From JABDMH01 sp965223215 (GTDB taxonomy: Bacteria > Bacteroidota > Bacteroidia > Chitinophagales > Saprospiraceae), in the NCBI GenBank assembly GCA_965223215.1, contig CBDCVZ010000010.1, positions 248,001 to 312,000 of the forward strand: a stretch of DNA of 64,000 bases, given 5' to 3'. Position 1 is the first letter of the stretch. Every line of letters starts with the position of its first letter. The notes under the pieces were generated by a model. It did no database searches. It was not told the DNA's origin and saw nothing but the letters and a program-made list of their open reading frames with translations. Of this stretch, positions 46,327-56,099 are shown piece by piece. Made by a program: the position numbers and the translations under genes.

Positions 46327-49300
46327 CTAATTTGGAGTATAAACATAATTTTTCCAATTGTTAACCGGAATTGTAGATATGTCTGAATTTGAAATAGCCG
46401 TCTCTCCATGGTCACTTATTTTTACTGTTCTCACTTTGTTTGCGCTAAATGAATCAGTTGTTTGCAACAAGACGTCATTCCCAAATGGGTCAGATCCGGT
46501 GGCAATAGATTTAACGTCAAGACTTTCTCCGTTTGCAAGTTTTTTCCAACCTTCCTTTTGCCTGACCGTATAATTAGTTCCAGCGCTCAATTTATTTTCT
46601 ACCACAATGATGTCTTCGAATCCAAATTCACCTCTTTTTACAAAGACGACATCTGCTTTCATAAAACCTCCTTCTGTCTTTAATGGAACTTCTGTGTAGA
46701 CTTCATATTGTTTAAGGATGTTTGGACCAATTTTCAAATGAGCAGCCAAATCATTAAATAATTTCCCCGATCGACTAGATAGAGTACTAACCACATTCTT
46801 ATTGAAATCAATTCCCTTTTGAGTTACTCTTCCAAACTTTGTTAGGTCAGAGCTCCTATCCAGCCATTCCGTTATTTTGTTTCTCTGCCCAGCCAGTAGG
46901 TTGGGATTTTCTAAAATTTCCTCCGACAACTCTACATATTGATCAATAGTCCATTTGGGTTCTCCTTTATGACTTGTGAAACCCTCCAGATACTTGGGGT
47001 TGTCATTTAACAATACCACGAAATCCTCATCTACCTCATCTAAAAATTTAGATAAGGAACTTCCCTTTGGATCATCTGAAAATCTAATAACATGCTCCTT
47101 ATTCCGATCAGATAATCTAAGATATTTTTCTAAAACTCGAGGATTGGTTTGAGAAAACGTTTTTTTGGCTAAATAAAAGTCGTCCCACGCCCTAACCCCA
47201 CGTCCATCACGACCAAAGTACTCAAACAGTGCATTCTCCTTAACAATGTCATCGCAGAATCCCTGAACTTTTAGAGCATTGGCGGTCACATCGCCACTCA
47301 GATCCAGCCGGATAACCAATTGTCCTCCTTCTTTAAAGAGCTTGTCAAAGATAACCATATCTGATTTTCTGAGTGCTTCAAGGCCGGTTAGAAGGCTTGG
47401 TGGTCCTGTCGGCCAGCTCCACGGTTCGAAGCGCAGGAGATGAGGATGTGTGGTTAAGATTTCACTAAAAGGCTTGGTATCTGCGATGTATTTGAATAGC
47501 AAGAGCTGCTTTTCTTTCGTGAGACCCTTAGCAGCTGTGTGCAGTGGATCGCCGAGCTTGCTTAAACCCACTAAGGCCTGATTTTCTTGGAGGCGAACAA
47601 CCAGGTTGGCCAATAGATCTGCATGATTCGCTTGACTCAGAATCGGGTATCGAATTTTCAACAAGTCGGCGTAGTCATCCAGATGATCCACATCGTTGAT
47701 GAGTCGAAGTAACTTGCCCTTGGCAGTTCTGAGCTTAATGGTCAACCTAGCTTCACGGGCCGCTTGGGAGGAGGTGATTAGCTTTTCACATTCGTACACC
47801 ATGGCCTGAAGTCGCTCACTTCCAATTTCAGCGTAGCGATTCATATCGGTCTGCGAAATGATTTGATCGGTAAGGTTTTCTGCCTCAGTTTTCAGTTTGT
47901 TAAAATCATCCAACACTCCCTGATTTTTGGCAGCCTGGCGACCGAACGAGAAGGCCTCTGAGATCGCACTAACATTGATTACATCTGCAGCACCAAATAA
48001 CCCAGAAATCAGTGCTGCTGATCTCAACAACTGTAGCGCATCTTGATGTAGATGCTGATCTGCATCAGTAGTATTGAGGGACAAGGTAAGACCGGCACTA
48101 AACATGTCTGCCAAAATGATGGCTTTTCTCAAGCCCGAAATACCTAGTTTTAATGCAGCTGCTCCACTGCCCACGCTCAGAATATCAATGCCCGCCTCTG
48201 CAATATCTGTAGTCGTCTTCGCATTTCCTTTACGAACTGCATATTGCGCTACGATGGCTGGAACGATCTGTCCAACATCATCGTAGTCGGAAAGCATAGT
48301 TAGCTTAGATTTATCAACGAAAAAGATTGGCTGAAGGGCATGAAAACTCCATTGGCCTATCTTGACTAATTCAGTGAATCCCTTTTCCAGATTTTGATCA
48401 ATTGAGATCGAGCCATCGGAATTTAGAGAGCCATCTGATTCAATGTGAAAAACCGGATAGGTAGATTGGGCCTCATGGATGTCTTGCCAAATACTTTGAT
48501 AATCAAAAATGAAACTAAATTGTGCTACATCGTCGCTATTTGCTTGGTCATTTGCTTGATCTTGAAATGATCTGCTGCCAGCACAGAGTCTTGTGAGATT
48601 CAGTACCAGATCTTGAAGATCTTCAGATCCAAAAAGAAATGCATCATCTACAGCAAAAAACAACCGATAAATGAAGGAATTTTGCTTTTCAGAGGCGAGA
48701 TCATTTCTAATCAGAACGTATAATTCATCTGCCTGATCGCCATTCTTAACATGTTTGATTAAGCGGTTGATTTCTTTCTCAAACTTATTCGGTGTAATAG
48801 GTGCATCTATTAACTTTTGAATCATTAAAAATTTCGTGATGGCATCGATATCTTCTACTTCATCATTGCTAAAAGTATTGATGCATTCCGCTAACTCCAG
48901 TGCAGCAATTTGATCTAGGTTGGTGAGACAAGCCTCTTTTTCGTCAGCATGTTCTTTGATGAAAGATGCGAGTTCCTCTAAGAACAAGATGTAGAATTGA
49001 TAAGGATCACTGCTGCTTAATTTTTCGACTTTATCAAAAAAGGTGTTGTCTCTAAGCATCTGATCTTCAAATACTCCCAGTGTTGCCACGAGCATGGGGT
49101 CCCAATTCGAGTTTTTGACGGTTTCGATTGCTTCAAAAAAATCGTCAAAAGAAGAAGAGAACCTATGAAATAGAGTTGGATAACGATTGCGGACTTGAGC
49201 TATTTTTGATACGATGGGAATGGTCGGTTTACCACAATGAGACTCAGTCATTTTAACTTCAATCTCGCTTACTGCAGATTGTGACCCGGTGAATAGTCCT

Positions 49301-52300
49301 TCGATTTCTTCATATTCGAGGGATTCAAATCGACGCTGGTTTTCGAATAGTCTAAGTGGACTCGCGGGTTCATCAATAAGGTTAATTTGACCTTCAGCAT
49401 AGGGTGCTATCTCGGGAGCTTCAAATGACTCGGCAAATAGAGAGGATCCACATGGATATAGGATGGTAATCAATTCTTTACTTCTTGTCCCCGCATTTTT
49501 CGGGACGGTTGAAGTATATCGTAGATCGCTTGCAAAATATCCATGGAATCCTTGGTCCGAAATTTGGGCATGGTACCTCAAACCATCTAACGAAAATCCA
49601 ATTAAGGAACCTGTATATATTTTGCTGTATAGATCAGATTCAATGCCATGAAAAAATATTGGATCGGTGGCTGACTTTGGCAAGATGATGCGAGTGTGTC
49701 CAGGTGTTAAGAATGGAATGAATAAATCATCGGTAACGAGCGACTGGAAAAAATCTCCAATGGCTTTGCCCTTTGTGTTAACAGCAACACTACCACTTCC
49801 CTCACCCGTCTCCAGAAAGCCCAAGACTGGCCTCGGTTGGTGGATCTGATCCCATTGCCCTTTGGTGAGATGAATGCCATCGGTGTAGTCCATGAGGTTG
49901 TTGCTGGTTGCCGAGTCTAATCCTGGATATTCCTCCCAACTGTGCTTGAGGGCAAAGGCCCCATGACCCAGCTCATGGGCGACAATGCGAGAAAATTTGA
50001 AGATCCCATCCCTGGTTTTACCATCGTCGACTGTCTGCACGAAACCGAGATTGCGACCACGGGGCATGTAACCTTCATAACTTCCTTTAAGATTGGGTAC
50101 CACCGCAATGGTCAAAACCGGCAAGTCTTTGGTGCCCTGTTCCATCACATCTTTCAGCCCACGGGCTACGGCCTTGAGTTCGGCCCCAAATTGACCGGTG
50201 AAGCCCTTGCTGGCATCGAGTTGGCCATCACCGTCGAGATCGAATTCAATATCCTGTGGGTCCAGAAACTTGACCCGCCATGAGACAATCGCAGGATTGA
50301 ATATCCGATTGAGATCCGAAGCCAATGCCTCTTCAGTAATGGGTATGTCTGCCTTGTTGAGCGCGACCACTTGCAAGGTCATCATCCGCAATGGATAGGC
50401 AGCAATTTTTAGCCCCCCCAGCGTATGTAGTTGGTTTTCGCCCTCACTCTTGCCTAGGGCATAAACACCTTCTCGATCACTTTCTGATCGACCAGGAATG
50501 TGTAAAGTGATATCATCGGTGTTGTCAGGATAGCCCAGCGAAAATCCCGAAACGGTCTCAAAAAATAAGGAGTCGACCTCTGAGCGGACGTCGGAGAGAT
50601 GGACCGTCACCGAATCACTGCTGCCTAAGCGAATGGCCTTCCAGGACATGGAATAATCTTCACCAATGGTCACATAATCTCCCGGCAGTGCTGCCGCAAA
50701 GGGATCATCAAAACCGCCTACTGCATCGGGATGATTTTCAAAGAAGACCCTTCCTTTGTCACCCATCATCTGCAGATTCCCTTGTAATAACCGGTCGCTC
50801 TCTACATACACCGATTGGCCGACCTGCCCATATGTTTTACCATCTGCTCCAATAAAGGTGGTGGGCTTTGAGTGGCTGCTGTTTACAAATGCATCTCCCG
50901 CTATGGTGTATGCTCCACGCTGAAATTCAAGCAACAAGGGGTCTGGCTCTTCACTGCTGATGCGGTAGGTCACAACTACAGTATCGCCATTTTGAATGAC
51001 CAGTAGTTCGGTTTCTCCTGCTGTATTAATGTGAATGCCCACAATGGTATCAGACCGGGTAATGGGCTCGTAGGCTAAATCGTCAAGCGCTCCCAATTTG
51101 TTAAATACGGCACCCAAATCCCCAACGCTTAACATGGCGGCATCCTCCTCATCGTAAATGGTTTGCACGGTGCCGCCAATCATACGGAAGTCATGGTTCA
51201 CCAGGAGGCCAGTGACTTCAACACTTATCTTGGGTCGCACCTGATTGAATAGGGGTGTGGTGACATATCCAAATCCATGATATCCATCTCCGTCGCGTGT
51301 TACCTCTTCAAAAACCAGAATAAAATCTCCCACCATTATGGAATCACCCGCAATTATCTCGGACTCTAACAAAGTATGACTCAACCATTCATTCGGAGCC
51401 AGGCCGGTGCATCCATCGGGCAAGATATCGGGAAAAGGAACCAATGAGATTGAATTGCTGAAAAGGATGGCTTGATCTTCACCACATGGCACACCAATTC
51501 GGACGTGTTTAGGTCTCGACACTCCTAAATCCAATTGGAGTGTCTTTCGGGCTGCCGGGAGGGTAGAGACCTGACGCCAGTCTGCTCCTGCCTCTTGCGT
51601 AAAAACAAAGACAGATCCATTGCCAAAGGGATCGCTGAGGGTCCACGCTACCTCGGCAAACTGATCGGCCAGATTGTTGAGCACTAAAGACGGCTGATTT
51701 TCAGGATCACCGCATAAAGTCGAGCTGCCAGCACCGAGATCCTTTAATTGAAAGGTGCCAATGGGACCAATTCCATTGTTCACAAACTGATACACATCGT
51801 TTGGATCCCTTACTTTTAGGCGGGCCAGATAGGTTCGATTTGCTTCTAAAATGGGATCTTCTTGGGTGTAGAAATAATTGGTGCCGAAAGTGGTGATTCG
51901 ATGTATCGGTGGTTGGGATTGGACGATCTGCTCTGGAGTGAGTTGATGATCAAGCGGAGATGCGAATATTTCTAACGTATATTCTGCCATGAAAATAGCG
52001 GGATGGCGTGGCGACCAATTAAAAGTCAGGGTGTTCGCAAGAGTAGCATCCAGGGTTCCCAACGTGAACTCCTCACTTGGCAAAGTAGTAATGGGTTGTA
52101 ACATACGCCATTCAGGCACGTCAAATTGTTGGATGCGAAATAGGTTGCACGCCCGATTTGAGATGGCCACATTGCGAATAATGTCAAATACTTCAATACA
52201 AATCTGATATAGGCCTGCGGGTAGTGGCGACTGAGTCCCTAAATTCTGACCACTACTGAGTCGGTTGGGCGAAAAAAGATGGGTCAGCATGGTGTGATCC

Positions 52301-55074
52301 AAGATCATCAGATCACCGGGAATTAAACTTATGATCGTGGGTGTACTGGGGTTGGATGAGATCGCGGCATGGGGCCCGCTTATCTCCACTCGTATGACAC
52401 CATTAATGGGCGCATTATTTAGGTCGTTAAATAATAAACTGATCTGCATCGGATCGACCAGGGTGTATGAATTGATCCACTCATGCAGATAGGGTGATAG
52501 GTTTTGATGGGTTGGAATAATGCTGGCGGTAACTGGGTAGGTCTGTGCTCTTGCCTGATGGTTTCCAAGAATGACAAGAAGACCAAGATACAAGCGCCAG
52601 GGTTGACCTAGATACAATCTCCAAGGTTGACCAAGATACAATCTCCAAGATACAAGGGTTTTTTTGGAGGCTTTAAGGGAGCGGAGGAGGGCATGATACA
52701 ATCTACTTGCGGTGCGAAGAAACAAGCTCCACGGTTGACCAAGATACAATCTCCAAGATACAAGGGGTTTTTTGGAGGATTTTAGGGAGCGGAGGAGGGC
52801 ATGATACAATTTACTGGGGGTGCCAAGCTGTTGATTCCCAAGTCGATCAAGATCCAAGCTCCAATGTGGGCCAAGATACAAGCTCCAAGGTGGGCCAAGA
52901 TACAAACTCCATGATAGAAGGGGTTTTTTGGAGGGGTTTAGGGAGCGGAGGAGGGCATGATACAATTTACTTGCGGTGCGAAGAAACAAGCTCCACGGTT
53001 GACCAAGATACAATCTCCAAGGTGGGCCAAGATACAATCTCCAAGGTGGGCCAAGATACAATCTCCAAGGTGGGCCAAGATACAATCTCCAAGATACAAG
53101 GGTTTTTTTGGAGGCTTTAAGGGAGCGGAGGAGGGCATGATACAATTTACTGATGGAGCCAAGCTGTTGATTCCAAAGTCGATCAAGATCCAGGCGCCAA
53201 GGTGGGCCAAGATACAATCTCCAAGATACAGGGGGTTTTTTGGAGGCTTCAAGGGAGCGGAGGAGGGCATGATACAATTTACTGATGGAGCCAAGCTGTT
53301 GATTCCAAAGTCGATCAAGATACAAGCTCCATGTTTGACCAAGATACAAACTCCAAGATACAGGGGGTTTTTTGGAGGCTTTTAGGGAGCGGAGGAGGGC
53401 ATGATACAATTTACTTGCGGTGCGAAGATACAAGCTCCACGGTTGACCAAGATACAATCTCCAAGGTGGGCCAAGATACAAACTCCAAGATACAAGGGTT
53501 TTTTTGGAAGAGTTTAGGGAGCGGAGGAGGGCATGATACAATTTACTGATGGAGCCAAGCTGTTGATTCCAAAGTCGATCAAGATCCAAGCGCCAAGGTT
53601 GACCAAGATACAAGCTCCAAGATACAAGGGGTTTTTTGGAGGCTTTAAGGGAGCGGAGGAGGGCATGATACAATTTACTGGGGGTGCCAAGCTGTTGATT
53701 CCCATGTCGATCAAGATACCAGCGCCGAGATTGACCAAGATACAAACTCCAAGATACAGGGGGTTTTTTGGAGGGGTTTAGGGAGCGGAGGAGGGCATGA
53801 TACAATTTACTGGGGGAGCCAAGCTGTTGATTCCCAAGTCGATCAAGATACCAGCTCCATGTTTGACCAAGATACAAACTCCAAGATACAGGGGGTTTTT
53901 TGGAGGCTTTTAGGGAGCGGAGGAGGGCATGATACAATTTACTTGCGGTGCGAAGATACAATCTCCAAGGTTGACCAAGATACAAACTCCAAGATACAGG
54001 GGGTTTTTTGGAGGGGTTTAGGGAGCGGAGGAGGGCATGATACAATTTACTGGGGGAGCCAAGCTGTTGATTCCCAAGTCGATCAAGATACCAGCGCCGA
54101 GATTGACCAAGATACAATCTCCAAGATACAGGGGGTTTTTTGGAAGAGTTTAGGGAGCGGAGGAGGGCATGATACAATTTACTTGCGGTGCGAAGACACA
54201 ATCTCCAGGGTTGACCAAGATACAAACTCCAAGATACAAGGGGTTTTTTGGAGGGGTTTAGGGAGCGGAGGAGGGCATGATACAATTTACTGGGGGTGCC
54301 AAGCTGTTGATTCCCAAGTCGATCAAGATACCAGCGCCAAGGTTGACTAGGATACAAACTCCATGATACAAGGGGTTTTTTGGAGGCTTTAAGGGAGCGG
54401 AGGAGGGCATAATACAATTTACTGATGGAGCCAAGCTGTTGATTCCAAAGTCGATCAAGATACCAGCGCCGAGATTTACCAAGATACAAACTCCAAGATA
54501 CAGGGGGTTTTTTGGAGGCTTCAAGGGAGCGGAGGAGGGCATGATACAATTTACTTGCGGTGCGAAGATACAAGCTCCACGGTTGACCAAGATACAATCT
54601 CCAAGGTGGGCCAAGATACAAACTCCAAGATACAAGGGGTTTTTTGGAAGAGTTTAGGGAGCGGAGGAGGGCATGATACAATTTACTGATGGAGCCAAGC
54701 TGTTGATTCCAAAGTCGATCAAGATCCAAGCGCCAAGATACAAGGGGTTTTTTGGAGGATTTTAGGGAGCGGAGAAGGCCATGATACAATTTACTGGGGG
54801 TGCCAAGCTGTTGATTCCCATGTCGATCAAGATACCAGCGCCGAGATTGACCAAGATACAATCTCCAAGATACAGGGGGTTTTTGGGAAGAGTTTAGGGA
54901 GCGGAGGAGGGCATGATACAATTTACTGGGGGTGCCAAGCTGTTGATTCCCAAGTTGATCAAGATACCAGCGCCAAGGTTGACTAGGATACAAACTCCAA
55001 GATACAAGGGGTTTTTTGGAGGATTTTAGGGAGCGGAGGAGTATCCGGTACAATATGTTGGTAAATAACTTCAA
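46327..55074 (-). CDS. Giant putative polymorphic toxin with repeat N-terminus, metallopeptidase motif and nuclease-like C-terminus
   Basis: The frame is 2,915 codons. Residues ~10-826 are encoded by a mosaic DNA repeat. A signal-peptide-like stretch follows (WRLYLGLLVILGNHQARA, cut before Gln844), so the ancestral protein probably began here, although no ATG is available, only a TTG at 52593-52591. Residues 844-1650 are beta-rich, FN3/Ig-like. HELGH (H1700, E1701, H1704), followed by NLMDYTDG, is a zinc metallopeptidase site. Residues about 2150-2400 are helical with hydrophobic segments. The last ~110 residues contain D2808 and E2826-N-K2828 (KADVVFVK, DIIVVENKLS), a PD-(D/E)XK nuclease pattern. 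An immunity candidate follows directly. Confidence 0.75.
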   Translation of the reverse strand: MKLFTNILYRILLRSLKSSKKPLVSWSLYPSQPWRWYLDQLGNQQLGTPSKLYHALLRSLNSSQKPPVSWRLYLGQSRRWYLDRHGNQQLGTPSKLYHGLLRSLKSSKKPLVSWRLDLDRLWNQQLGSISKLYHALLRSLNSSKKPLVSWSLYLGPPWRLYLGQPWSLYLRTASKLYHALLRSLEASKKPPVSWSLYLGKSRRWYLDRLWNQQLGSISKLYYALLRSLKASKKPLVSWSLYPSQPWRWYLDRLGNQQLGTPSKLYHALLRSLNPSKKPLVSWSLYLGQPWRLCLRTASKLYHALLRSLNSSKKPPVSWRLYLGQSRRWYLDRLGNQQLGSPSKLYHALLRSLNPSKKPPVSWSLYLGQPWRLYLRTASKLYHALLRSLKASKKPPVSWSLYLGQTWSWYLDRLGNQQLGSPSKLYHALLRSLNPSKKPPVSWSLYLGQSRRWYLDRHGNQQLGTPSKLYHALLRSLKASKKPLVSWSLYLGQPWRLDLDRLWNQQLGSISKLYHALLRSLNSSKKTLVSWSLYLGPPWRLYLGQPWSLYLRTASKLYHALLRSLKASKKPPVSWSLYLGQTWSLYLDRLWNQQLGSISKLYHALLRSLEASKKPPVSWRLYLGPPWRLDLDRLWNQQLGSISKLYHALLRSLKASKKTLVSWRLYLGPPWRLYLGPPWRLYLGPPWRLYLGQPWSLFLRTASKLYHALLRSLNPSKKPLLSWSLYLGPPWSLYLGPHWSLDLDRLGNQQLGTPSKLYHALLRSLKSSKKPLVSWRLYLGQPWSLFLRTASRLYHALLRSLKASKKTLVSWRLYLGQPWRLYLGQPWRLYLGLLVILGNHQARAQTYPVTASIIPTHQNLSPYLHEWINSYTLVDPMQISLLFNDLNNAPINGVIRVEISGPHAAISSNPSTPTIISLIPGDLMILDHTMLTHLFSPNRLSSGQNLGTQSPLPAGLYQICIEVFDIIRNVAISNRACNLFRIQQFDVPEWRMLQPITTLPSEEFTLGTLDATLANTLTFNWSPRHPAIFMAEYTLEIFASPLDHQLTPEQIVQSQPPIHRITTFGTNYFYTQEDPILEANRTYLARLKVRDPNDVYQFVNNGIGPIGTFQLKDLGAGSSTLCGDPENQPSLVLNNLADQFAEVAWTLSDPFGNGSVFVFTQEAGADWRQVSTLPAARKTLQLDLGVSRPKHVRIGVPCGEDQAILFSNSISLVPFPDILPDGCTGLAPNEWLSHTLLESEIIAGDSIMVGDFILVFEEVTRDGDGYHGFGYVTTPLFNQVRPKISVEVTGLLVNHDFRMIGGTVQTIYDEEDAAMLSVGDLGAVFNKLGALDDLAYEPITRSDTIVGIHINTAGETELLVIQNGDTVVVTYRISSEEPDPLLLEFQRGAYTIAGDAFVNSSHSKPTTFIGADGKTYGQVGQSVYVESDRLLQGNLQMMGDKGRVFFENHPDAVGGFDDPFAAALPGDYVTIGEDYSMSWKAIRLGSSDSVTVHLSDVRSEVDSLFFETVSGFSLGYPDNTDDITLHIPGRSESDREGVYALGKSEGENQLHTLGGLKIAAYPLRMMTLQVVALNKADIPITEEALASDLNRIFNPAIVSWRVKFLDPQDIEFDLDGDGQLDASKGFTGQFGAELKAVARGLKDVMEQGTKDLPVLTIAVVPNLKGSYEGYMPRGRNLGFVQTVDDGKTRDGIFKFSRIVAHELGHGAFALKHSWEEYPGLDSATSNNLMDYTDGIHLTKGQWDQIHQPRPVLGFLETGEGSGSVAVNTKGKAIGDFFQSLVTDDLFIPFLTPGHTRIILPKSATDPIFFHGIESDLYSKIYTGSLIGFSLDGLRYHAQISDQGFHGYFASDLRYTSTVPKNAGTRSKELITILYPCGSSLFAESFEAPEIAPYAEGQINLIDEPASPLRLFENQRRFESLEYEEIEGLFTGSQSAVSEIEVKMTESHCGKPTIPIVSKIAQVRNRYPTLFHRFSSSFDDFFEAIETVKNSNWDPMLVATLGVFEDQMLRDNTFFDKVEKLSSSDPYQFYILFLEELASFIKEHADEKEACLTNLDQIAALELAECINTFSNDEVEDIDAITKFLMIQKLIDAPITPNKFEKEINRLIKHVKNGDQADELYVLIRNDLASEKQNSFIYRLFFAVDDAFLFGSEDLQDLVLNLTRLCAGSRSFQDQANDQANSDDVAQFSFIFDYQSIWQDIHEAQSTYPVFHIESDGSLNSDGSISIDQNLEKGFTELVKIGQWSFHALQPIFFVDKSKLTMLSDYDDVGQIVPAIVAQYAVRKGNAKTTTDIAEAGIDILSVGSGAAALKLGISGLRKAIILADMFSAGLTLSLNTTDADQHLHQDALQLLRSAALISGLFGAADVINVSAISEAFSFGRQAAKNQGVLDDFNKLKTEAENLTDQIISQTDMNRYAEIGSERLQAMVYECEKLITSSQAAREARLTIKLRTAKGKLLRLINDVDHLDDYADLLKIRYPILSQANHADLLANLVVRLQENQALVGLSKLGDPLHTAAKGLTKEKQLLLFKYIADTKPFSEILTTHPHLLRFEPWSWPTGPPSLLTGLEALRKSDMVIFDKLFKEGGQLVIRLDLSGDVTANALKVQGFCDDIVKENALFEYFGRDGRGVRAWDDFYLAKKTFSQTNPRVLEKYLRLSDRNKEHVIRFSDDPKGSSLSKFLDEVDEDFVVLLNDNPKYLEGFTSHKGEPKWTIDQYVELSEEILENPNLLAGQRNKITEWLDRSSDLTKFGRVTQKGIDFNKNVVSTLSSRSGKLFNDLAAHLKIGPNILKQYEVYTEVPLKTEGGFMKADVVFVKRGEFGFEDIIVVENKLSAGTNYTVRQKEGWKKLANGESLDVKSIATGSDPFGNDVLLQTTDSFSANKVRTVKISDHGETAISNSDISTIPVNNWKNYVYTPN
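52583..55060. repeat. 2.5-kb mosaic tandem repeat array, frame-preserving
   Basis: Nineteen copies of a ~60-bp constant block (core GGGAGCGGAGGAGGGCATGA on the plus strand) are separated by zero to four 24-bp modules (CCAAGATACAATCTCCAAGG plus four bases). One of two alternative connectors follows, one with CTTGCGGTGCGAAG, the other with GCCAAGCTGTTGATTCC. Translated on the minus strand, units are 36, 44, 52 or 60 residues, quantised by the 8-residue module GQPWRLYL. Every unit is a multiple of 3 bp, and G/T homopolymer lengths compensate, so one minus frame stays open throughout. The other five frames contain stops. Confidence 0.9.
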
Positions 55075-55123
55075 TTCCTTTGAGTGATGTAATTCATTGG
55101 TTAATATATGTCTGGCTTTTCGT

Positions 55124-55474
55124 TCATCGTGTCCTTTTATTTTTTAGGTGATTGGGGATCATCTGGGAGAGGATATTTTTTATCTCACCGACTTCCTGAA
55201 TTAATGCATCTGCCTTGGTGTGGAATCTGCTATCATTGCTACCCCTTAGTAATCTGAGCCAATACCTGCTTTCATTTGCTTCTTTACGCGAGATTTTGAG
55301 TCGAAAGGTGAAATCATTGTAGCCTAGTGCATCGTTGGCCTCGATGTAGTTTGCACTAACGGAGCCAGATGCCTTTATGAGCTGACGGCCATCCTCTTGG
55401 TTGGTGATGGTAGGAGGGAGTTTCTTGAGAAATAGTCTTACCCCCAACGCAAACTGAAAAGTCCGCTCACTCAT
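55124..55474 (-). CDS. Four-helix-bundle protein (S23/IVP family)
   Basis: The 116-residue protein (ATG at 55474-55472, MSERTFQFALGVRLFLKKL; an upstream ATG would add six residues) is the S23/TIGR02436-type four-helix bundle. Typical features are QLIKASGSVSANYIEAN in helix 2, FTFRLKISRKEANESRYWLRLL in helix 3, and a last helix with EVGEIKNILSQMI. The family was first found as ORFs in 23S rRNA intervening sequences and is related in fold to the Avd protein of diversity-generating retroelements; its function is unknown. It sits between two repeat arrays, which is notable. Confidence 0.9.
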   Translation of the reverse strand: MSERTFQFALGVRLFLKKLPPTITNQEDGRQLIKASGSVSANYIEANDALGYNDFTFRLKISRKEANESRYWLRLLRGSNDSRFHTKADALIQEVGEIKNILSQMIPNHLKNKRTR

Positions 55475-55504
55475 GTTGAACTCCTTTTTCATGTTTTATA
55501 GGTT

Positions 55505-56088
55505 TAAAATTCAATCGCACTTAAACTCTGTAAACCAGTCCCGTCTCTCTCCGCCACCGCACCATCTTGTATCTTGGTTTCCAACCCCCAATTCAATCGC
55601 ACTCAAACCCTGCAAACCAGTCCCACCTTCCCTCCGCCACCGTACCACTTGTATCTTGGTCTCCCCAAACCCACAATTCAATCGCACTCAAACTTTGCAA
55701 ACCACCCCCGCACTCCCTCCGCCACCGCACCATCTTGTATCTTGGTTTCCACCCCCCAATACAATCGCACTCAAACCTTGCAAACCACCCCTGCACTTCC
55801 TCCGCCACCGCACCATCTTGTATCTTGGTTACCACCCCCTTCAAAATTCAATCGCACTCAGACCCTGCAACCCAGCCTCGCCTCCCTCCGCCACCGTACC
55901 ATCTTGTATCTTGGTCTCCCCACACCCCCAATACAATCGCACTCAACTAGGTAAACCACCCCGCACTCCCTCCGCCACCGCACCATCTTGTATCTTGGTT
56001 TCCACCCCCCAAACTCAATCGCACTCAAACTTTGCAAACCGGTGCTGCAATTCCTCCGCCACCCCACCATCATGTATCTTGGTCCCCC
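55505..56088. repeat. Second tandem array, seven ~84-bp units
   Basis: Copies of CAATCGCACTCAAAC begin at 55512, 55594, 55679, 55762, 55849, 55934 and 56016, so spacing is 82-87 bp. Each unit continues with TGCAAACC, a variable ~15-bp part, CTCCGCCACCGCACCATC, then TTGTATCTTGG and a C-rich run. Unlike the 2.5-kb array, unit lengths are not multiples of 3 and C-runs vary. The 12-mer CCAAGATACAAG is shared with that array but in opposite orientation. The array fills the space between the FN3 gene and the four-helix-bundle gene. Confidence 0.9.
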
Positions 56089-56099
56089 ACGGCATCCAT

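Noticed and set aside
52707..54657. Open frames on the plus strand and in other minus frames inside the 2.5-kb array
   Set aside because: They are broken by stops every few hundred bases and arise from the same repeat; only one minus frame is continuous.
55124..55474. Diversity-generating retroelement (Avd-like protein beside a variable region)
   Set aside because: The four-helix-bundle protein resembles Avd only in fold. No reverse transcriptase gene exists in the window, and differences between repeat units are not concentrated at adenines of a template repeat.
52583..56088. CRISPR array
   Set aside because: Units are of irregular length and the parts between conserved blocks are themselves repeated modules rather than unique spacers. 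There are no cas genes in the window.
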